A stretch of 46,846 bases of DNA from Deltaproteobacteria bacterium. Lineage in GTDB: Bacteria; Desulfobacterota; Syntrophorhabdia; Syntrophorhabdales; Syntrophorhabdaceae. Position numbers and translations under genes: made by a program. Of the stretch, positions 35,632 to 45,475 are shown one piece after another; positions within the stretch are counted from its first letter, which is position 1; every line of letters begins with the position of its first letter. Location: positions 1-46,846 of the forward strand of contig JAKORG010000007.1 in NCBI GenBank assembly GCA_029777945.1, given 5' to 3'. Below the pieces are notes generated by a model. That model saw only the letters and a program-made list of their open reading frames with translations, did not search any database and had not been told where the DNA came from.

Positions 35632-38220
35632 TTATTCTATTTTTTTAAATATTATATTGTCTTTTTTATCAATATCTATGAGGATTTTGTCCCCTTCTTT
35701 AACCTCGCCTTTTAGCATCATAAGGGCAAGGCTATCCTGGAGTTTTTTCTGTATTAGCCTCTTTAAAGGCCTTGCACCATATACAGGATCATAGCCTTCT
35801 TTTGCTATATAATCCTTTAATGCATCTGAGTATGTAAGCTTAACACCTCTTTCTTCTGCCCTCTTAGTAAGATATGCAAGTTGCAGTTTTATTATCTCCT
35901 TTATATTTTCCACAGAGAGAGACCTGAATATGATAATCTCGTCTATTCTATTTATGAACTCTGGCTTAAAGTGCATCTTTACGGCATCCAAAACCCTCTT
36001 TTTGAGTTCCTCGTATTCGTTACTACCTAAATCAGTAATCCACTGACTACCAATGTTGGAGGTCATTATAATGACCGTATTTTTAAAGTCAACGGTTCTT
36101 CTCTGGCCGTCTGTTAGCCTTCCATCATCGAGCACCTGTAGAAGCACATTAAAAACCTCAGGGTGTGCCTTCTCTACCTCGTCGAGAAGCACTATGGAAT
36201 AAGGTCTTCTCCTTACAGCCTCTGTTAGATAACCTCCTTCTTCATATCCCACATAACCAGGTGGTGCGCCTATAAGCCTTGATACAGAGTGCTTTTCCAT
36301 GAACTCACTCATGTCAATACGGACAATTGCCTGTTCATCATCAAAGAGAAACTCTGCAAGGGCTTTGGCAAGCTCAGTTTTACCCACACCTGTGGGTCCA
36401 AGAAAGAGAAAAGAACCCAGTGGTCTATTAGGGTCCTGCAATCCTGCCCGTGCCCTTCTAATGGTATTTGAAACTGCTGATACTGCCTCATCCTGACCTA
36501 TTACCCTTCTGTGTAACCTCTCTTCCATATGAACGAGCTTTTCTGTTTCACCTTCCAGCATCTTTGACACTGGAATGCCAGTCCATTTTGATACAACCTT
36601 TGCAATATCCTCTTCATCAACCTCTTCTCTTAACATTTTCCTTGTCTTTTGCAGTTCTATTAGGGCCTTATTGCTATCTGCCAGTTCCCTCTCAAGATTC
36701 GTTATTTTTCCGTATCTTATTTCTGCAACGCGACCTAAATCGCCTATTCTTTCCGCCTCTTCTGCTTCTGTCTTTGCCCTGTCTATCTCTTCTTTAATTT
36801 TACTTATCTTCGTTATAAGCTGTTTTTCCTTTTCCCAATGGGCACGCTTTTCAGCTACCTCTGACTTGAGACTGTTTAATTCTCCCTCGAGCCTTTTCAT
36901 CCTCTCCTTTGAAGCCTCATCCTTTTCTTTCTTTAGTGCCTCAATTTCTATCTGTATCTGAATTATCTTTCTTTCAATCTCATCAATCTCTGTTGGCACG
37001 CTGTCTATCTCCATTCTAAGTTTTGATGCCGCTTCGTCTACGAGGTCTATGGCCTTGTCAGGCAAAAATCTATCTGTAATATATCTATGGGAAAGGGTTG
37101 CCGCTGCAATAAGTGCCGAATCTTTAATTCGAACACCGTGATGGAGTTCATATCTCTCTTTTAATCCCCTTAATATGGCAATTGTTTCTTCCACTGAGGG
37201 TTCACCTACATAAACAGGTTGAAACCTCCTCTCAAGGGCCGCGTCTTTCTCCACATACTTTCTGTATTCATCAAGGGTGGTTGCACCAATACATCTTAAC
37301 TCACCCCTTGCCAGAGCAGGCTTTAACATGTTGGAAGCATCTATTGCACCCTGTGCGCTGCCTGCACCAACAATTGTGTGGAGTTCATCTATAAAGAGTA
37401 TTATATTCCCTGAAGACTCATTAATCTCTTTTAAGACTGCCTTTAGTCTATCCTCGAATTCGCCTCTGTATTTGGCACCTGCAAGCATTGCCCCTAAGTC
37501 AAGGGCAAGGACTCTTTTGTTTTTTAATGTCTCTGGCACATCACCGTTTACAATCCTCTGGGCAAGTCCCTCAACTATTGCTGTTTTGCCAACCCCTGGT
37601 TCTCCTATGATTACAGGGTTATTTTTGGTTCTTCTCGACAACACTTGCATCACGCGCCTTACCTCTTCATCTCTGCCTATGACAGGGTCGAGCTTACCTT
37701 TTCTTGCCTCTTCTGTCAAATCACGACAGTATCTCTGCAATGCCTGATATTTCTCTTCAGGCGCCTGGTCTGTAACCCTTTGAGAACCCCTTATATCCTT
37801 TAAGACAGTATAAATACTTTCCCTTGTTATCCCGTTTCTGTTTAAAATAAGATAAGCTCCGCCTTCTTTTGTCTCACATATACCTATAAGTAGATGTTCG
37901 GTGCTTACATACTCGTCCTTTAATCTCTCTGCCTCTTTGAAGGCAAGGTCAATGGCATTTTTAAGCCCATGAGATATATAAACCTGGATATGACCTTCAA
38001 TGGTAGGTATCTTTTTAAGCTCCTTCTCAACGGCAGATAAAATAACACCTTGATTTACCCCGAGCTTATCCAGTAGGGGCTTTATGATGCCGTCCTTCTG
38101 GGTAATAAGGGCAAATAGCAAATGTTCGTTTTCTATCATCTGATGGTGCATAGATTCGGCCTTTTTCTGGGCCTCTGCAATTGCCTCCTGTGCCTTGATG
38201 GTTAATTTATCCCAATTCAT
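35632..38220 (-). CDS. clpB: ATP-dependent disaggregase ClpB
   Basis: An 862-aa AAA+ protein that pulls apart protein aggregates with DnaK. Order: Clp N repeats ([17 protein letters not shown]...), NBD1 with [18 protein letters not shown] and [15 protein letters not shown], coiled-coil middle domain about 400-525 that marks ClpB, NBD2 with [20 protein letters not shown] and [17 protein letters not shown], and the C-terminal arginine/sensor region [13 protein letters not shown]. Start has AAGGAG seven bases before. It probably has its own promoter upstream and ends in the hairpin before the MFS gene. Confidence 0.97.
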   Translation of the reverse strand: MNWDKLTIKAQEAIAEAQKKAESMHHQMIENEHLLFALITQKDGIIKPLLDKLGVNQGVILSAVEKELKKIPTIEGHIQVYISHGLKNAIDLAFKEAERLKDEYVSTEHLLIGICETKEGGAYLILNRNGITRESIYTVLKDIRGSQRVTDQAPEEKYQALQRYCRDLTEEARKGKLDPVIGRDEEVRRVMQVLSRRTKNNPVIIGEPGVGKTAIVEGLAQRIVNGDVPETLKNKRVLALDLGAMLAGAKYRGEFEDRLKAVLKEINESSGNIILFIDELHTIVGAGSAQGAIDASNMLKPALARGELRCIGATTLDEYRKYVEKDAALERRFQPVYVGEPSVEETIAILRGLKERYELHHGVRIKDSALIAAATLSHRYITDRFLPDKAIDLVDEAASKLRMEIDSVPTEIDEIERKIIQIQIEIEALKKEKDEASKERMKRLEGELNSLKSEVAEKRAHWEKEKQLITKISKIKEEIDRAKTEAEEAERIGDLGRVAEIRYGKITNLERELADSNKALIELQKTRKMLREEVDEEDIAKVVSKWTGIPVSKMLEGETEKLVHMEERLHRRVIGQDEAVSAVSNTIRRARAGLQDPNRPLGSFLFLGPTGVGKTELAKALAEFLFDDEQAIVRIDMSEFMEKHSVSRLIGAPPGYVGYEEGGYLTEAVRRRPYSIVLLDEVEKAHPEVFNVLLQVLDDGRLTDGQRRTVDFKNTVIIMTSNIGSQWITDLGSNEYEELKKRVLDAVKMHFKPEFINRIDEIIIFRSLSVENIKEIIKLQLAYLTKRAEERGVKLTYSDALKDYIAKEGYDPVYGARPLKRLIQKKLQDSLALMMLKGEVKEGDKILIDIDKKDNIIFKKIE

Positions 38221-38322
38221 AGTCTAACTCCTTTTTTTCTTATTTTTTTATTTATCAGCCATTATTTTTTAATCCAATTTATAAGAAAATGGATTTAAAT
38301 GGCTATGTTTATTGCTGTTTCT

Positions 38323-38350
38323 AATATAATCACGAATTGAATAATTTCAA
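38323..38350 (-). promoter_or_regulatory. Possible promoter of clpB
   Basis: On minus, TTGAAA (38350-38345), 16-base spacer, TATATT (38328-38323), about 100 bases before clpB. No CIRCE repeat and no good sigma32 pattern was seen. The 300-base divergent gap 38221-38521 otherwise shows no gene. Confidence 0.35.
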
Positions 38351-38471
38351 CAACAGATAAAAGAAAAATTTCTTACGCATTTAAAAGATTCAAAACCTTT
38401 AGGATTTTAATCGTTGTGTCCTTTTCGTATAGGAAATGGGCTGAACTGATTGTTATTAAAAGATAAAGCTG

Positions 38472-38501
38472 TTGACAAATCGATATGCATCATAATATAT
38501 T
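38472..38501 (+). promoter_or_regulatory. Putative promoter of the YhhQ-type gene
   Basis: TTGACA (38472-38477) followed after 17-18 bases by an A/T -10 (TATATT at 38496-38501). This places the transcript start near 38508, which argues against start codons upstream of it. Confidence 0.5.
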
Positions 38502-38521
38502 TCGGCAAAAAGGTATTTACC

Positions 38522-39226
38522 GTGAAGGATAAAACAAAAGTGAATAAAGATACCAAACATTATTCAATATGGTTTATGTTAGTCCTGTCTATTTTTATCA
38601 CATCCCTTATAACATCCAATATAATATCTGTAAAGCTCATACATATTTTCGGTATAATACTTCCGGCTGGTATCATAATATTCCCTGTAAGCTACATAAT
38701 AGGTGACATACTCACAGAGGTCTACGGCTATTCACGCTCAAGAAAGGTCATATGGCTTGGATTTTTATGCAATTTAATAACAGTAATTTTTATTTGGCTT
38801 GCAGGCATTATAAAACCTGCCCAACTCTGGGATGGTCAAGATGCATACGAAAAGATCCTGGGATTTACGCCCAGATTGCTTTTTGCATCCTTTATCGCCT
38901 ATCTGGCAGGTGAATTTTCAAATGCCTTTGTTCTTGCCAAGATGAAAATTTTAACAAAGGGAAGGTGGCTCTGGAGCCGAACCATAGGTTCAACCATTGT
39001 AGGACAGGGGATTGATTCTCTCTTGTTTATAACAATTGTCTTTGTGGGCACAGTGCCCTTTGAAAACCTTTTAATAATCATTGTTTATCAATGGCTTTTT
39101 AAAACTCTATACGAGATAATCATAACACCCTTTACGTATATAGTGGTAAACTTCTTAAAGCACAAAGAAGGTGTTGATGTCTTTGACTACGAAACATCCT
39201 TTAACCCCATTAAATTCACAGATTAG
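38522..39226 (+). CDS. yhhQ: YhhQ-type queuosine precursor transporter
   Basis: A 234-aa inner-membrane protein with about six helices. The family signature is visible: SLITSNIISVKLIHIFGII with PAGIIIFPVSYIIGDILTEV-YGYSRSRKVIW, LAGEFSNAFVLAKMKI and WLWSRTIGSTIVGQGIDSLL. The family takes up queuosine precursors (preQ0/preQ1). I select GTG 38522 (AAAAGGT nine bases before) rather than an upstream start at 38450 because the promoter sits between them. No queuosine riboswitch was recognised. Confidence 0.88.
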   Translation: MKDKTKVNKDTKHYSIWFMLVLSIFITSLITSNIISVKLIHIFGIILPAGIIIFPVSYIIGDILTEVYGYSRSRKVIWLGFLCNLITVIFIWLAGIIKPAQLWDGQDAYEKILGFTPRLLFASFIAYLAGEFSNAFVLAKMKILTKGRWLWSRTIGSTIVGQGIDSLLFITIVFVGTVPFENLLIIIVYQWLFKTLYEIIITPFTYIVVNFLKHKEGVDVFDYETSFNPIKFTD

Positions 39227-39280
39227 CATAAAAATTTTATTGAAAAGGATGAAAAAACATATAAACTTACTCTTATAAAA

Positions 39281-39964
39281 ATGGATAAACTCATAGCCAT
39301 AATTGAAGATGAGCCGGATATTATAGAGCTTGTCTCCATTAACCTTAAAAAGGCAAGCTTCCAGGTAGAAGGATTTGAAAGTGCCGAGTCTTTTTTAAGA
39401 ACTTTAAAAAAAAGACAGCCTGACCTTATAATACTCGATTTAATGCTCCCGGATATGGACGGCTATGAGGTATGCAAGGCATTAAAAAGCCAGAAAAGAT
39501 ATGCCTCTATACCAATTATTATGCTTACTGCAAGGGCAGAGGAAACAGAAAAAATACTTGGCCTTGAACTCGGTGCAGACGACTATGTAACAAAACCCTT
39601 TTCTCCAAAGGAGCTTGTGGCAAGGGTAAAGGCAGTGCTTAGAAGACATAGCCCAAAAACAGATGAAAGTATCCAATTGAACATAGGTGAAAAAATCTTT
39701 ATAGATACAGAAAAACTGGAGGTTACAGTAAATAATAAAAAGATAGATTTGACACCAACGGAGTTTAAAATACTTAATCTCCTTGCCTCGAAAAAAGGGA
39801 TTGTGTTTTCAAGAGAGGCTATCCTTGAACATCTATGGGGTAATGAAAAGATAGTTATCGATAGAACAATAGATGTGCATATAAAACATTTAAGAGAAAA
39901 ACTCGGTGATGAAGCAAGGTTTATAAAAAATATAAGGGGCATGGGTTATAAGATAGAAGAATGA
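39281..39964 (+). CDS. phoB: Phosphate-type response regulator PhoB
   Basis: A 227-aa OmpR-family regulator. Receiver domain 1-120 with acidic pair IIEDEPDI, phospho-acceptor Asp53 in LIILDLMLPDMDGYEV, and Lys in DDYVTKPFSPKEL. The C-terminal winged helix has LTPTEFKILNLLASKKGIVF and RTIDVHIKHLREKLGDEA. It is read as PhoB from its place before phoR and the pst genes. Its stop overlaps phoR by ATGA. No ribosome site is evident before ATG 39281, where the leader is only A/T-rich. Confidence 0.9.
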   Translation: MDKLIAIIEDEPDIIELVSINLKKASFQVEGFESAESFLRTLKKRQPDLIILDLMLPDMDGYEVCKALKSQKRYASIPIIMLTARAEETEKILGLELGADDYVTKPFSPKELVARVKAVLRRHSPKTDESIQLNIGEKIFIDTEKLEVTVNNKKIDLTPTEFKILNLLASKKGIVFSREAILEHLWGNEKIVIDRTIDVHIKHLREKLGDEARFIKNIRGMGYKIEE

Positions 39965-41697
39965 GGATAAATATCTTTTCAAAAATAATGGGCGCATTCA
40001 TTGTTATTATATTGCTTTTAGGACTATCCCTACCGGTTATCGCATTTAAGACCATAAAAAGACATTATATCTCAACATTCACAGAAAATTTAAAAAATAT
40101 TACCCTCTTAATAAGACCTGAAATAACAAATTTCTTTAAAAATAAAAAAATCAACGAAATAGATGGATTTATCAAATCACTTAAACACAGTGTAAATGCA
40201 CGCATCACAGTCATAGATAAAGAAGGGACGATTTTAGCAGATTCTGAAAGAGACCCAAAAAATATGGAAAATCATAAAATGAGACCGGAATTTATAGATG
40301 CAATTTCTGGTAGGATAGGCACTTCCATTCGTTTCAGCGTAACCGTTGAAGAAAAGATGCTCTACGTTGCTGTTCCTATTGTCTTAGATTCTAAAATTTT
40401 AGGTGTGTTAAGGGTAAGCACATATTTAAAAGATATAGAATCCCTCCTTAATGAGCTAAGAATAAAGATTTTATTCCTTACGTTTATTTTAACCATTATC
40501 GCATTTATTATAACTTTTTTTATCTCAAGGGGCATATCAAAACCTTTAAAAGAACTCGTTTTTGCTGCAAAGAAGATTTCTACAGGCAATTTTAATGTGC
40601 AGGTTTTTTTAAAAACAGATGACGAATTAAAAGACCTTGCAGAAACATTCAACGATATGGTCGCAAAAATGCAAAAACTCTTTTTAAATCTGGCAAATCA
40701 AAAAGAGGAATTTAATACGATTATCTCCTCTATAGAAGAACCCCTTACTGTAGTAAGAAAAGACGGGACAATAAAATTATGTAATGAAAGCTTTAAAAAG
40801 ATTGTAGATACAAAAGAAACAAAGGGTGGTCATTTTTGGGAATACATAAGGTCCCCTGAACTCGATGATCTAATAAAAAAGGTAAAGGCAGAAAAAAGGC
40901 ACAAAATAGCAGAGTTAAGATTAAGGGACAGGCACTACATAGGAAGTTTTACCTTTTTAAGCCAGACAGAAGAGATAATACTAATTCTATACGATATAAC
41001 AAAGTTCAAACAGCTCGAAACAATCAAAAAAGAGTTTATAGCCAATATATCCCATGAATTAAGAACACCCCTTACTGCCATAAAGGGCTTTATAGAAACC
41101 CTCGAAGAAGAAGAACAAATCCATAACATCAAATATCTTGAAGCCATAAAAAGACACACAAATAGGCTGATGAATATTGTAAACGACCTGTTGTCGCTAA
41201 GCGAGTTGGAAAAAGACGGCATCAAACTTGAATTAGAAGAGGTAAGGCTTGACACCTTAACAGAAAATATAGTCAAGATATTCGAACAGAAACTAAAAGA
41301 AAAAGGATTAAATTTAATCCTCGATATGCAGAAAGACACAAAGCCCGTCATTGCAGACCCTTTCAAGCTTGAACAGATGCTAATCAATCTTATAGATAAT
41401 GCTATAAAATATACTGAAAAAGGAACAGTAAAGGTATCTCTGATACAGGATGAAAAAAACACTGTAATTGCCATAGAAGATACAGGAATAGGTATTCCTG
41501 AAAATTCCATACACCGTATTTTCGAAAGATTTTACACTGTTGATAAATCCCGCTCAAAAAAATTGGGTGGCACAGGTCTTGGACTGTCAATAGTTAAACA
41601 TATTGTTCTTCTTCACAAAGGAACCATTGATGTCCAAAGTGTTTTTGGAAAAGGGACAAAATTTACAGTCACGATACCCAATAATTCTAAAAATTAA
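39961..41697 (+). CDS. phoR: Sensor histidine kinase PhoR
   Basis: A 578-aa membrane kinase. Membrane helix 1 about 10-30, an extracytoplasmic sensor domain about 35-160, helix 2 about 165-190, HAMP (SRGISKPLKELVFAAKKIST), a PAS region, then HisKA with His365 in FIANISHELRTPLTAIKGF and the ATPase domain (MLINLIDNAIKYTEKG, AIEDTGIGIPENS, GGTGLGLSIVKHIV). The extra sensor domain makes it longer than E. coli PhoR (431 aa), as in many non-enteric bacteria. Its stop codon lies within the first half-site of the Pho box ahead of pstS. Confidence 0.92.
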   Translation: MRINIFSKIMGAFIVIILLLGLSLPVIAFKTIKRHYISTFTENLKNITLLIRPEITNFFKNKKINEIDGFIKSLKHSVNARITVIDKEGTILADSERDPKNMENHKMRPEFIDAISGRIGTSIRFSVTVEEKMLYVAVPIVLDSKILGVLRVSTYLKDIESLLNELRIKILFLTFILTIIAFIITFFISRGISKPLKELVFAAKKISTGNFNVQVFLKTDDELKDLAETFNDMVAKMQKLFLNLANQKEEFNTIISSIEEPLTVVRKDGTIKLCNESFKKIVDTKETKGGHFWEYIRSPELDDLIKKVKAEKRHKIAELRLRDRHYIGSFTFLSQTEEIILILYDITKFKQLETIKKEFIANISHELRTPLTAIKGFIETLEEEEQIHNIKYLEAIKRHTNRLMNIVNDLLSLSELEKDGIKLELEEVRLDTLTENIVKIFEQKLKEKGLNLILDMQKDTKPVIADPFKLEQMLINLIDNAIKYTEKGTVKVSLIQDEKNTVIAIEDTGIGIPENSIHRIFERFYTVDKSRSKKLGGTGLGLSIVKHIVLLHKGTIDVQSVFGKGTKFTVTIPNNSKN

Positions 41698-41747
41698 CAG
41701 AAAATTAACAGAAAATTTATTTTATCGTAACAATTGAGGTTTAGAAT
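41694..41747 (+). promoter_or_regulatory. Pho box and -10 of pstS
   Basis: TTAACA at 41694-41699 and 41705-41710 are 11 bases apart. The series continues with a degenerate TTTATT (41716) and GTAACA (41727-41732). Eleven-base spaced direct repeats are the PhoB/PhoP site pattern. A -10 TAGAAT (41742-41747) follows the last half-site after nine bases, with no -35, as in activator-dependent Pho promoters. The first half-site includes the phoR stop. Confidence 0.75.
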
Positions 41748-41785
41748 ACACTAACCTAAAAATATTAAACTTAGGAGGTTAATGT

Positions 41786-42844
41786 ATGCTTAACTGGTTT
41801 AAAAGATTTGTTTTTTTTGTGTGTATCATGACAATTATTAGTTTATTTGGTTTTAATGCGTATGCTGCCGAAGGGGAACTCATAGGTGCAGGTGCAACAT
41901 TTCCACAGCCCCTTTATTCAAAGATGTTCGATATATACTTCCAGCAAAATAAGATAAAAATAAATTATCAGGGTATAGGTTCAGGAGGCGGGATAAATCA
42001 ACTTATTAAAAAGACCGTCGACTTTGGTGGCACTGATGCGTTTATGACCGAGAAGGAACTTAGTGAGGCAGGCAGTCCTGTCTTACATATACCCACATGT
42101 CTCGGCGCAGTCGTTGTGACCTACAATTTACCCGGTAATCCTAAATTAAAGCTGACCCCTGACGTCATATCAGATATATTTCTCGGAAAGATCAAAAAAT
42201 GGAATGATCCAAAAATTCAGGAGATAAATAAAGATGTAAAACTACCTGACCTTGGAATCACTGTTGTAAGAAGGGCAGACGGTAGTGGAACAACATATAT
42301 ATTCAGTGAATACCTAAGCAAAGTCAGTAAAGAATGGAAAGAAAAGATGGGAACAGGAAAATCATTAAGCTGGCCTGAAGGCTTTATAGGTCAAAAAGGA
42401 AACCCAGGTGTTTCTGGATATATTAGACAGACCCAGGGTGCAATTGGGTATGTGGAATTGCTCTATGCACTTCAGAATAATATGCCATTTGCAAGTATAA
42501 AAAATAAGTCAGGTAATTTTATTGAACCCACACCTAAAACAGTAAGTAATGCTGCCAAAGTTAAGATCCCTGCAGATACCAATGTATCACTAACAGATAC
42601 AGATGCAAAGGATGGTTACCCAATAAGTAGTTTCACATGGCTTATTTTCTACAAAGAGCAAAATTATGGTGGTAGAACAAAGCAAAGGGCAGAATCCCTT
42701 GCTAAACTGCTTCTGTGGATTGTCAAAGAAGGTCAAAATTATGTGGAACCACTTCAATATTCACCCCTTCCAAAAGAGGCATCTGACATTGCACAGAAGA
42801 TCGTAAAGAGCATGACATATAACGGAAAACCAATACTCAATTAA
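41786..42844 (+). CDS. pstS: Phosphate-binding protein PstS
   Basis: A 352-aa periplasmic protein that captures phosphate for PstCAB. Signal peptide (FVFFVCIMTIISLFGFNAYA, cleavage near YAAEG). The mature start LIGAGATFPQPLYSKMF, YQGIGSGGGINQLI, DFGGTDAFM, RRADGSGTTYIFSEYLSK and GAIGYVELLYAL are the phosphate-contact regions of the family. AGGAGG is seven bases before ATG 41786. The Pho box upstream points to induction by phosphate lack. Its stop overlaps the pstC start (TAATG). Confidence 0.96.
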   Translation: MLNWFKRFVFFVCIMTIISLFGFNAYAAEGELIGAGATFPQPLYSKMFDIYFQQNKIKINYQGIGSGGGINQLIKKTVDFGGTDAFMTEKELSEAGSPVLHIPTCLGAVVVTYNLPGNPKLKLTPDVISDIFLGKIKKWNDPKIQEINKDVKLPDLGITVVRRADGSGTTYIFSEYLSKVSKEWKEKMGTGKSLSWPEGFIGQKGNPGVSGYIRQTQGAIGYVELLYALQNNMPFASIKNKSGNFIEPTPKTVSNAAKVKIPADTNVSLTDTDAKDGYPISSFTWLIFYKEQNYGGRTKQRAESLAKLLLWIVKEGQNYVEPLQYSPLPKEASDIAQKIVKSMTYNGKPILN

Positions 42845-43746
42845 TGGTAATGAAATCAGAAAAAGACACATCTGAAAAAAGGTTTAAAAATATTATTTTA
42901 GTATCGGGGCTATCAGTTATTATCCTTCTTATAGCTATTTTTCTTACCCTTTTGATAGCCTCGATACCTGCTATAAAAACATTTGGGCTCGGTTTTTTTA
43001 TAAGCAAACACTGGGACCCCTCCCTTGAAAAATTTGGTGCCCTACCCTTTCTATATGGAACATTGATAACATCTTTCCTCGCCCTTATCATCTCTATACC
43101 TTTTTCTATTGCCATATCTATCTTTCTCGGTGAGTATTTTAAGGACGGTTTGCTTTCGACATTTTTGAGGAGTTCAACTGAGGTATTAGCAGGCATACCA
43201 TCTGTGATTTATGGTTTATGGGGACTTTTTTTACTTATGCCTATAACAAGGTATATACAGACACTTTTAGGAACAACACCATATGGCGTTGGCATATTTA
43301 CCGCGTCTTTAATACTTTCTATAATGATTATACCTTTCTCTGCCTCTATTGGAAGAGAAGTTGTATCCTTAATTCCTGCTGATTTGAAAGAGGCTGCATA
43401 TTCCCTTGGAGCAACAAGATTTGAGGTAATAAAAAATGTAATAATACCTTATGCGAGATCAGGTATAATAGCAGGAATACTCCTTGCCTTTGGAAGGGCA
43501 ATTGGTGAAACAATGGCAGTTACCATGCTTATAGGAAACAGTAATTTTTTACCGAAAAGCATATTCAGCCCGGCAAATACAATGGCAAGTGTCATAGCCA
43601 ATGAGTTTGCTGAATCAACAGGAATTGCTGCTTCTTCACTGGTATATATAGGGCTTGTGCTTTTTCTTGTCACAACACTTGTAAATATAGCAGGAACTTA
43701 TGTTATAAAAAAGATTAGCCTTGAGGCCTCAAAGGAGGTAACATAG
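42844..43746 (+). CDS. pstC: Phosphate ABC transporter permease PstC
   Basis: A 300-aa inner-membrane permease with six main helices. Seen: SKHWDPSLEKFGALPFLYGT, EYFKDGLLSTFLRSSTEVLA-GIPSVIYGLWGLF, and the EAA-type loop LKEAAYSLGATRFEVIKNVI followed by RAIGETMAVTMLIGN. These match PstC. It joins pstS by TAATG and pstA by TAGTG overlaps. Confidence 0.96.
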   Translation: MVMKSEKDTSEKRFKNIILVSGLSVIILLIAIFLTLLIASIPAIKTFGLGFFISKHWDPSLEKFGALPFLYGTLITSFLALIISIPFSIAISIFLGEYFKDGLLSTFLRSSTEVLAGIPSVIYGLWGLFLLMPITRYIQTLLGTTPYGVGIFTASLILSIMIIPFSASIGREVVSLIPADLKEAAYSLGATRFEVIKNVIIPYARSGIIAGILLAFGRAIGETMAVTMLIGNSNFLPKSIFSPANTMASVIANEFAESTGIAASSLVYIGLVLFLVTTLVNIAGTYVIKKISLEASKEVT

Positions 43747-44675
43747 TGGATACGGCACAAGATATTGAAAATGATAAGATAATACCTTTTCCATCGCCTG
43801 TTATGATTCAAGAAGATAAAACCATAGATAATAAAACACACTTAAAATTAAGGATTATAAAGGATAGGCTGTTTAAATACATTGTAATAGTGTTTTCCCT
43901 CTTAAGTTTTCTACCCCTTCTTCTTATCCTCTTTCATATCACAAAAAATGGTATATCCGTTATCAACTGGAGCTTTTTAACTGAATTGCCAAAACCAATA
44001 GGTGAAATTGGAGGTGGTATATATAATTCTATCATTGGTTCTTTGATGCTTATATTACTTTCAAGTATAATATCCATACCATTAGGTATATCAGCAGGTA
44101 TATATTTAGCAGAAGCAAATAAAGGTAGGCTTTCAAACATTATAAATCTCTGTATAGTTGTTCTACAGGGCACACCTTCCATTGTTATTGGTATAATTAC
44201 ATATCTTTGGGTTGTTGCCCCGCTTGGTGGTTTTTCTGCCTTATCAGGTGGCATTGCATTAAGTATTATGATGTTACCTGTAATTATTAAGTCAACTGAG
44301 GAGACATTGAAGCTTATCCCTTATCATTTAAAAGAGGCATCCCTTGCCCTTGGAGTTCCTTATTATAAAACAATTCTCAAGGTTATTCTGCCTACAGGCA
44401 TAAGTGGTATTATGACAGGTATACTATTGAGCGTAGCGAGAATAACAGGTGAAACGGCACCGCTTCTTTTTACTGCATTTGGAAATCAATTTTTAAATTA
44501 CAATATCTTTAAGCCCATTGATTCCCTTCCATATCGGATATTTTACTATGCCATGAGCCCTTATCCTGAATGGCATGGGTTTGCCTGGGGTGCATCATTT
44601 ATACTCGTTGTTATAGTGCTTGCCTTTAATCTTATTGCAAGAGGTGTGTCGGCTAAATGGAAAGTTCAGTTCTAA
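43746..44675 (+). CDS. pstA: Phosphate ABC transporter permease PstA
   Basis: A 309-aa partner permease of PstC. Start is GTG 43746 (stop TAG of pstC overlaps). A 40-residue polar N-terminal part precedes helix 1. Key runs: [56 protein letters not shown] (EAA loop) and [19 protein letters not shown]. It overlaps pstB by 19 bases. Confidence 0.96.
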   Translation: MDTAQDIENDKIIPFPSPVMIQEDKTIDNKTHLKLRIIKDRLFKYIVIVFSLLSFLPLLLILFHITKNGISVINWSFLTELPKPIGEIGGGIYNSIIGSLMLILLSSIISIPLGISAGIYLAEANKGRLSNIINLCIVVLQGTPSIVIGIITYLWVVAPLGGFSALSGGIALSIMMLPVIIKSTEETLKLIPYHLKEASLALGVPYYKTILKVILPTGISGIMTGILLSVARITGETAPLLFTAFGNQFLNYNIFKPIDSLPYRIFYYAMSPYPEWHGFAWGASFILVVIVLAFNLIARGVSAKWKVQF

Positions 44676-45415
44676 GGATAGAAAGTTTTTCTGCCTTTTT
44701 TGGCGAAAATCAGGTATTGAAAAACATAAACATCAATATTACACCCAACAAAATAACTGCCCTTATGGGTCCGTCTGGATGCGGAAAGACAACACTCATT
44801 AGATGCATTAACAGAATGCATGAACTAATCCCGCATGCAAGGGTTTCTGGTCATATATATTTAAAAAATAAAGATATATATGAAATGGAACCCATTGCAC
44901 TACGAAGAAAAATAGGTATGGTATTTCAAAAGCCCAATCCTTTTCCCATGATGAGCATATACGATAATGTCATCGCAGGTTATAAATTAAACGGCATTAA
45001 ACTAAAAAAAGAAGAAGCGGACCATATAGTAGAGCGTTCATTAAGGGATGCTGCTCTCTGGAATGAGGTAAAAGACAGTCTTCATAGAAAAGGCACATTT
45101 TTATCAGGTGGCCAGCAACAGAGGCTATGTATTGCCCGTGCCCTTGCCATGAACCCTGAAATATTACTTCTTGATGAGCCAACTTCTGCCCTTGACCCAA
45201 AATCAACAGCACACATTGAGGAACTTGTTGTGGAATTAAAACAGAATGTTACCATGCTCCTTGTAACGCACAATATTGCCCAGGCAGCAAGGGTATCTGA
45301 TTTTACTGCCTTTATATATCTTGGCGAGCTTATAGAATTTGGTCCAACAGAAAAGATGTTTACTGTTCCAAAGGATAAAAGGACAGAAGAATATCTCACA
45401 GGAAAATTCGGATAA
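44657..45415 (+). CDS. pstB: Phosphate ABC transporter ATPase PstB
   Basis: A 252-aa ATPase of the phosphate uptake system. Walker [39 protein letters not shown] (PstB-type Q-loop), signature [15 protein letters not shown], Walker [18 protein letters not shown]-loop [15 protein letters not shown]. The C-terminal [10 protein letters not shown] is the PstB tail. Start lies inside pstA. No phoU follows; the next gene is ispG with its own promoter. Confidence 0.97.
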   Translation: MESSVLRIESFSAFFGENQVLKNININITPNKITALMGPSGCGKTTLIRCINRMHELIPHARVSGHIYLKNKDIYEMEPIALRRKIGMVFQKPNPFPMMSIYDNVIAGYKLNGIKLKKEEADHIVERSLRDAALWNEVKDSLHRKGTFLSGGQQQRLCIARALAMNPEILLLDEPTSALDPKSTAHIEELVVELKQNVTMLLVTHNIAQAARVSDFTAFIYLGELIEFGPTEKMFTVPKDKRTEEYLTGKFG

Positions 45416-45433
45416 CCTTTAGAAATTTTATAT

Positions 45434-45461
45434 TTGACAGCCAAACTTCAAGGAGTATAAA
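45434..45461 (+). promoter_or_regulatory. Putative sigma70 promoter of ispG
   Basis: TTGACA (45434-45439), 16-base spacer, TATAAA (45456-45461). The transcript would start near 45468, leaving about eight bases before ATG 45476. Confidence 0.55.
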
Positions 45462-45475
45462 ATTGTTCTACCTCC

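Noticed and set aside
35606-37747. Several plus-strand frames of 60-156 codons opposite clpB
   Set aside because: They mirror clpB codons, have no ribosome sites and no recognised products.
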